18,362 nucleotides of DNA from CAYVUI01 sp964454745 (GTDB lineage: Bacteria > Planctomycetota > Phycisphaerae > Sedimentisphaerales > Anaerohalosphaeraceae): contig CAYVUI010000091.1 of the NCBI GenBank assembly GCA_964454745.1, positions 1-18,362 on the forward strand, given 5' to 3'. Below, one piece after another: positions 14,957 through 18,362 of this stretch (position 1 is the first letter of the stretch; every line of letters begins with the position of its first letter). The notes below the pieces were generated by a model, which saw only the letters and a program-made list of their open reading frames with translations, ran no database searches and was not told the DNA's origin. The translations under genes and the position numbers were made by a program.

Positions 14957-17900
14957 CTACCGGGCTTCGTATCTCAAGCCTTTTATCGCGTTTCCGCTTG
15001 TATCTGTTACACGAACACTAACCGCCCAGCCGCCGGATGCCTGGTACACCTTGACCATTAGGGCATTTTCACCCTTGTTCAGGGTAAGATCGACCTTGTC
15101 TCCCGCTGAGGTTATTCCCCTTCGGACGTTATTCTCATGGATCATCTCGCCGTTGAGCCAAATTTTCACACCATCATCGCTGTGCACTTCGAGAACGGCC
15201 TGCTGTCTGGAAGGAGAAAAAATCATCGTCTTGACATAAGCAGCCCGGTCATTGCCCGGGAAAATCCGCATAAAATTCAGCACGCCAAGCATATTGGGCT
15301 CAAAATGCTTCGCCAAAGCCGCATTCCATTCACCATTCGCAGCGTTATTCTCCGGCGGATAGACATGCCCCAGTATCTGATCCGCGGAATCCCCGGCAAC
15401 CCTGAGATATGGACCGGAAACCATCCAGGCCGTAACGTACGTCTCAATCTTTTCGATCTCGGCAAGAACCTTGCCCGCCTGATCCTTGATACTCTGCCCG
15501 ACTGCCTCTTTTACAATCCCGCGAAGGTCCGGCTCGATCTGGGAATAATGCATTGTATAAATCTTTTCCGCATTCTGGACCATCGCCAGCGACGCCTCCG
15601 CATCCAGGCTGCTGTGTCGATACTTGCGGGCAAACTGGTACCCTTCCCACGTACCCAACTGACCAATCCCGGACAAAATCGCACGCTTTTGCTGATCCTG
15701 CGAAGCGATACTCATTGCATCTTCGAACATCGCAATCTTCTCATTCGCCCCGGCCTCGGCAAGCCCGATCTGGTTGATATATCCGCGAAGAGCAAGCGTC
15801 TTTTCGGTTGGATCCTGCGCATGCCGTGCCAGTTCCCGCAGTTCGTTAAGCGGCGCAGCATTGGGCCACTGGCTCAGCGCCCGGATACAGGCCACCCGAA
15901 CCGGATCCGATGAACTCGAAAGCCCCTGGGCCAGGGCCTGGTAGGCTCCCTCATCCGCGATTCCACCAAGGACCCCATACAGCGACTGCTTGTATTTCTC
16001 ATCGCTTGCTGTCATCAGTGCCTTGCGAACCGGCGCTGACATATCGCCTTTTGCCTTCTTAGCAACAGTCACGGCTGTATTTTCCAACTGCCGTGTCACC
16101 GACGTAGAATCTGACTCTTCAATCAAATCAAGAATTCCGGCCATGTCTCCCGGCCCTGCGACATCCGCCAGTGCCTTGGCGGCATCTACGCTCGCTCTGC
16201 GGTCCCCTTGGGAAACAATATCCATTAAAAGCCCGGTCGCTTGTGTCATATTCCGACGACTCACAGCAGCGATCAGTTCCTGTTGTATCGCACCCTCTGA
16301 CTCTTCCAGAAGGTCCATAATTTCCGCATCCGTTCCCGGTGCATGAAAGAATGCAAGGCTCTCACGGGCTTGCTGAGCAACCGCCCCGCTGCCCTCGGCT
16401 GCATATTGAGCCATTTGCTCGACATGCTCGGCATCACCCACTTCAGCCAGCGACCGCAGTGCGGCGACCTGAACAACCGGTTCTCCCTCTTGAAGAGCAA
16501 ACAATACCGCATCCACAGCCGATTTTATATCGCTTTTGCCAATCTCATTGACCAGCAGAACCTGAAGCGCAGGCGAAAGGTCTTCCATCAGTTCCTCAGC
16601 GTACTCATCCGCATCTTCAATTTTCAACGTACCGATCAGCGTAATCGCTGTGGCCAGCATCGGGTGGTCCTCATCTTCCAAAATATCCTCAACGATATCC
16701 GCCGCCTGGCGGGGATTTGTATTCGCCATCCCGATCAATGCCGCAGACCGATTCTGTATACCAGCCCTGCGGTTTTCATAAAGTTCTTCATAAGCCTCAA
16801 ATGCCTCTCGATTTTCACCCTTTTTCGCAAGGGCACCTGCAAGTGTCTCATAGGCATGCATCGCATCGGCTCGAACAGAAGGATCCGAAGCTTTGAGATA
16901 ACCTTCAATTACTTCTTCGGCCTGTTCGGTTGCAATCAGCCCCAGTGCGTGCAGCCCGGCCTTTCGCATGGCAACACTCAAATCGAGCAGCTCTGCGATT
17001 TTATCAACCGCCTGCCTGTCGCCGCGTTGTCCAAGTGAACCGATAATCCCAACCTTTGCAGTCTCGCTGACTTTCGAGGACATCAAGGCTTCACGAAGTG
17101 CCCGCCCCGCCGAAAGGTCATCAATCGGGGCCAGTGCCAGCCGCGCCATCTCCACCGTCTCCGGGGTTATCAGCATCTTTTCCAGCACCGGCACACAAGC
17201 CCCGCTGGACACGTAAAACAATCTGCGGCACACATGCTGCATCGCCGCCGGGCTCGGTTTGGATTCGAGAAATTCGATCAGCCTCCGCTCTGCCTGCCGC
17301 GCTGCGGCCGGTTCATTCTGAGCACTTCGCACATATTCATCCAGCAGGTACACCGGCTCTTTTGCCTTGTGATAATCGTAATCGCGAAGCTGGGCCAAAA
17401 TTACATCCAAAAGGCCCGTATTCGAGTCGCTTGGTGTGGTATCCGCGTCCAGGTCACCCATCGCGAACTGAATCCCCGCAAGGTAATGCTCCAGAACATA
17501 CGGCGTCCAAAGAACATGGAAATTATGCCCCAGCGAACAGTAGAACACCCGCCCCCTGCCAAAATCACGCACCCAGCTCACCGGCACATCCGGCGCAAAA
17601 CCAGCCTTCAAATTCACTGGATCGGTCATATCCAGGCTTAGCAGAATCTTTGCGTTATCCCGGAGTTTAAGCTGGCGAACCAGGTAAATCTCATCGCTGA
17701 GCTGAAAGGGTTTGCCTTCAAACGCGGCATTGATCGGGTGTGTGGGCTCATCAATCTTAAAGTCCCATGTGCCGCCTGCGCCCCATGGGTGACTGACAAA
17801 CAATCCGCCCATCATCTCCGCGGCCTCGGGCCAGTTATAAAAATTGTCCGTCGCCGCATGGATGCCGACAATGCCCTTGCCCCCCTTGACAAAATCCATC

Positions 17901-18265
17901 AGCGCCTTTCGCGCGGACGGATCATCAAAGGTCAGCCGGGTCGTATTGTTAAAGCATACCGCGTCAAATTGTGCCAGGTACTCCGCGTTGAAAACCGACA
18001 TATCATCGCTGCTGACCGTCGTATATGCCCCGGTTTTTTCCCCGATGATCTCCAGTGCCTTATCGACGTAAGGGATTGACTTATGCTTGTACCCCTGGCA
18101 AAGATTAAAGACCAGCATTTTCCGCGGCCTTGCCGGCTTGACCGGGGCTTTATCAGGTGCTGCATTTTGAATTTTTGCCACTTCTTCATCAGTCAAAGAA
18201 AAACCGACTGACGAAATGCCGCAAACTATCATAATGATCAACCAGGTAGATATTGATTTCTTCAT
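14957..18265 (-). CDS. Secreted ThuA - HEAT-repeat - PA14/lectin-like multidomain protein
   Basis: The 1102-residue product begins with a Sec signal (MKKSISTWLIIMIVCGISSVGFS). A ThuA-like domain (about 48-270) follows, marked by MLVFNLCQGYKH, GGKGIVGIHAATDNFYNWPE, FVSHPWGAGGTW and GRVFYCSLGH. A long stretch of alpha-helical HEAT-type repeats (about 310-880) comes next, with many repeats of the form A-L-x-D/S-V/I-A. The last 120 residues form a beta-sandwich with HSDDGVKIWLNGEMIHENN and KGENALMVKVYQASGGW, a sugar-binding-like module common in planctomycete secreted proteins. ThuA domains are linked to keto-sugar metabolism (Agrobacterium ThuA/ThuB on trehalose). The ATG at 18265, with CGGAG seven bases upstream, gives the cleanest signal peptide; an ATG at 18307 is possible. 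It is the first gene of the minus run inside the window, so any promoter may lie beyond the right edge. Confidence 0.88.
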   Translation of the reverse strand: MKKSISTWLIIMIVCGISSVGFSLTDEEVAKIQNAAPDKAPVKPARPRKMLVFNLCQGYKHKSIPYVDKALEIIGEKTGAYTTVSSDDMSVFNAEYLAQFDAVCFNNTTRLTFDDPSARKALMDFVKGGKGIVGIHAATDNFYNWPEAAEMMGGLFVSHPWGAGGTWDFKIDEPTHPINAAFEGKPFQLSDEIYLVRQLKLRDNAKILLSLDMTDPVNLKAGFAPDVPVSWVRDFGRGRVFYCSLGHNFHVLWTPYVLEHYLAGIQFAMGDLDADTTPSDSNTGLLDVILAQLRDYDYHKAKEPVYLLDEYVRSAQNEPAAARQAERRLIEFLESKPSPAAMQHVCRRLFYVSSGACVPVLEKMLITPETVEMARLALAPIDDLSAGRALREALMSSKVSETAKVGIIGSLGQRGDRQAVDKIAELLDLSVAMRKAGLHALGLIATEQAEEVIEGYLKASDPSVRADAMHAYETLAGALAKKGENREAFEAYEELYENRRAGIQNRSAALIGMANTNPRQAADIVEDILEDEDHPMLATAITLIGTLKIEDADEYAEELMEDLSPALQVLLVNEIGKSDIKSAVDAVLFALQEGEPVVQVAALRSLAEVGDAEHVEQMAQYAAEGSGAVAQQARESLAFFHAPGTDAEIMDLLEESEGAIQQELIAAVSRRNMTQATGLLMDIVSQGDRRASVDAAKALADVAGPGDMAGILDLIEESDSTSVTRQLENTAVTVAKKAKGDMSAPVRKALMTASDEKYKQSLYGVLGGIADEGAYQALAQGLSSSSDPVRVACIRALSQWPNAAPLNELRELARHAQDPTEKTLALRGYINQIGLAEAGANEKIAMFEDAMSIASQDQQKRAILSGIGQLGTWEGYQFARKYRHSSLDAEASLAMVQNAEKIYTMHYSQIEPDLRGIVKEAVGQSIKDQAGKVLAEIEKIETYVTAWMVSGPYLRVAGDSADQILGHVYPPENNAANGEWNAALAKHFEPNMLGVLNFMRIFPGNDRAAYVKTMIFSPSRQQAVLEVHSDDGVKIWLNGEMIHENNVRRGITSAGDKVDLTLNKGENALMVKVYQASGGWAVSVRVTDTSGNAIKGLRYEAR

Positions 18266-18362
18266 GGATAAACTCCGATTTCCGGAAAATATTGATTTAA
18301 GTTTCATACTTAGAGCCTCTAACAAAAAGAAGAATTCGCTAAATGGTTCCAACAGATTTTAA

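Noticed and set aside
1..18362. CRISPR array, tRNA, transposase or phage element
   Set aside because: No regularly spaced repeats, cloverleaf sequences, transposase motifs or terminal inverted repeats were seen on either strand.

Overview
The window looks like a chromosomal segment from a planctomycete-type bacterium, probably of the Phycisphaerae or a relative. This is a judgement from gene content, not a search result. The pointers are two Tat-exported Gfo/Idh/MocA oxidoreductases beside a secreted ThuA-HEAT protein, a TIGR03663-type (Agl23-like) membrane glycosyltransferase, a multihaem cytochrome c with its own b-type membrane partner, and a short System II (ResB/CcsA) cytochrome c maturation pair. 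Coding density is high and genes often overlap by 4 to 11 bases. I see no rRNA, tRNA, CRISPR array, insertion sequence or phage gene.

Layout. (1) Positions 1-581, minus strand: the 5' part of a gene for a secreted beta-sandwich (PPC-like) protein that runs off the left edge. (2) Positions 582-972: an AT-rich divergent control region with one well-spaced sigma70-like promoter for each direction. (3) Positions 973-4679, plus strand: a tight four-gene run of uxaC (uronate isomerase), a short ResB, CcsA, and a polyprenyl-phosphate-type GT2 glycosyltransferase. (4) Positions 4683-18265, minus strand: nine co-directional genes that could be one long operon or a few nested ones. In transcription order they are a ThuA-HEAT-lectin-like secreted protein, two Tat-signal Gfo/Idh/MocA oxidoreductases, a seven-haem membrane-anchored cytochrome c, a b-type membrane cytochrome, an NCS1-type permease, a discoidin-like lipoprotein, a TIGR03663-type GT-C membrane protein, and an ApbE-type FMN transferase. 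The plus and minus runs converge with only 3 bases between their stop codons.

How the genes may work together (inference). The first five minus-strand genes fit an extracytoplasmic sugar-oxidation module. Tat-exported dehydrogenases would carry pre-bound NAD(P), ThuA would act on keto-sugars, and a seven-haem/b-type cytochrome pair would link to the quinone pool. The CcsA/ResB pair on the other strand would mature the cytochrome. UxaC deals with uronates from polysaccharide breakdown. The GT2 enzyme and the TIGR03663 protein could be a donor-and-user pair for lipid-linked sugar transfer across the membrane. The sugar substrate, the electron route from dehydrogenase to cytochrome, and the flavin acceptor of ApbE cannot be read from the sequence.
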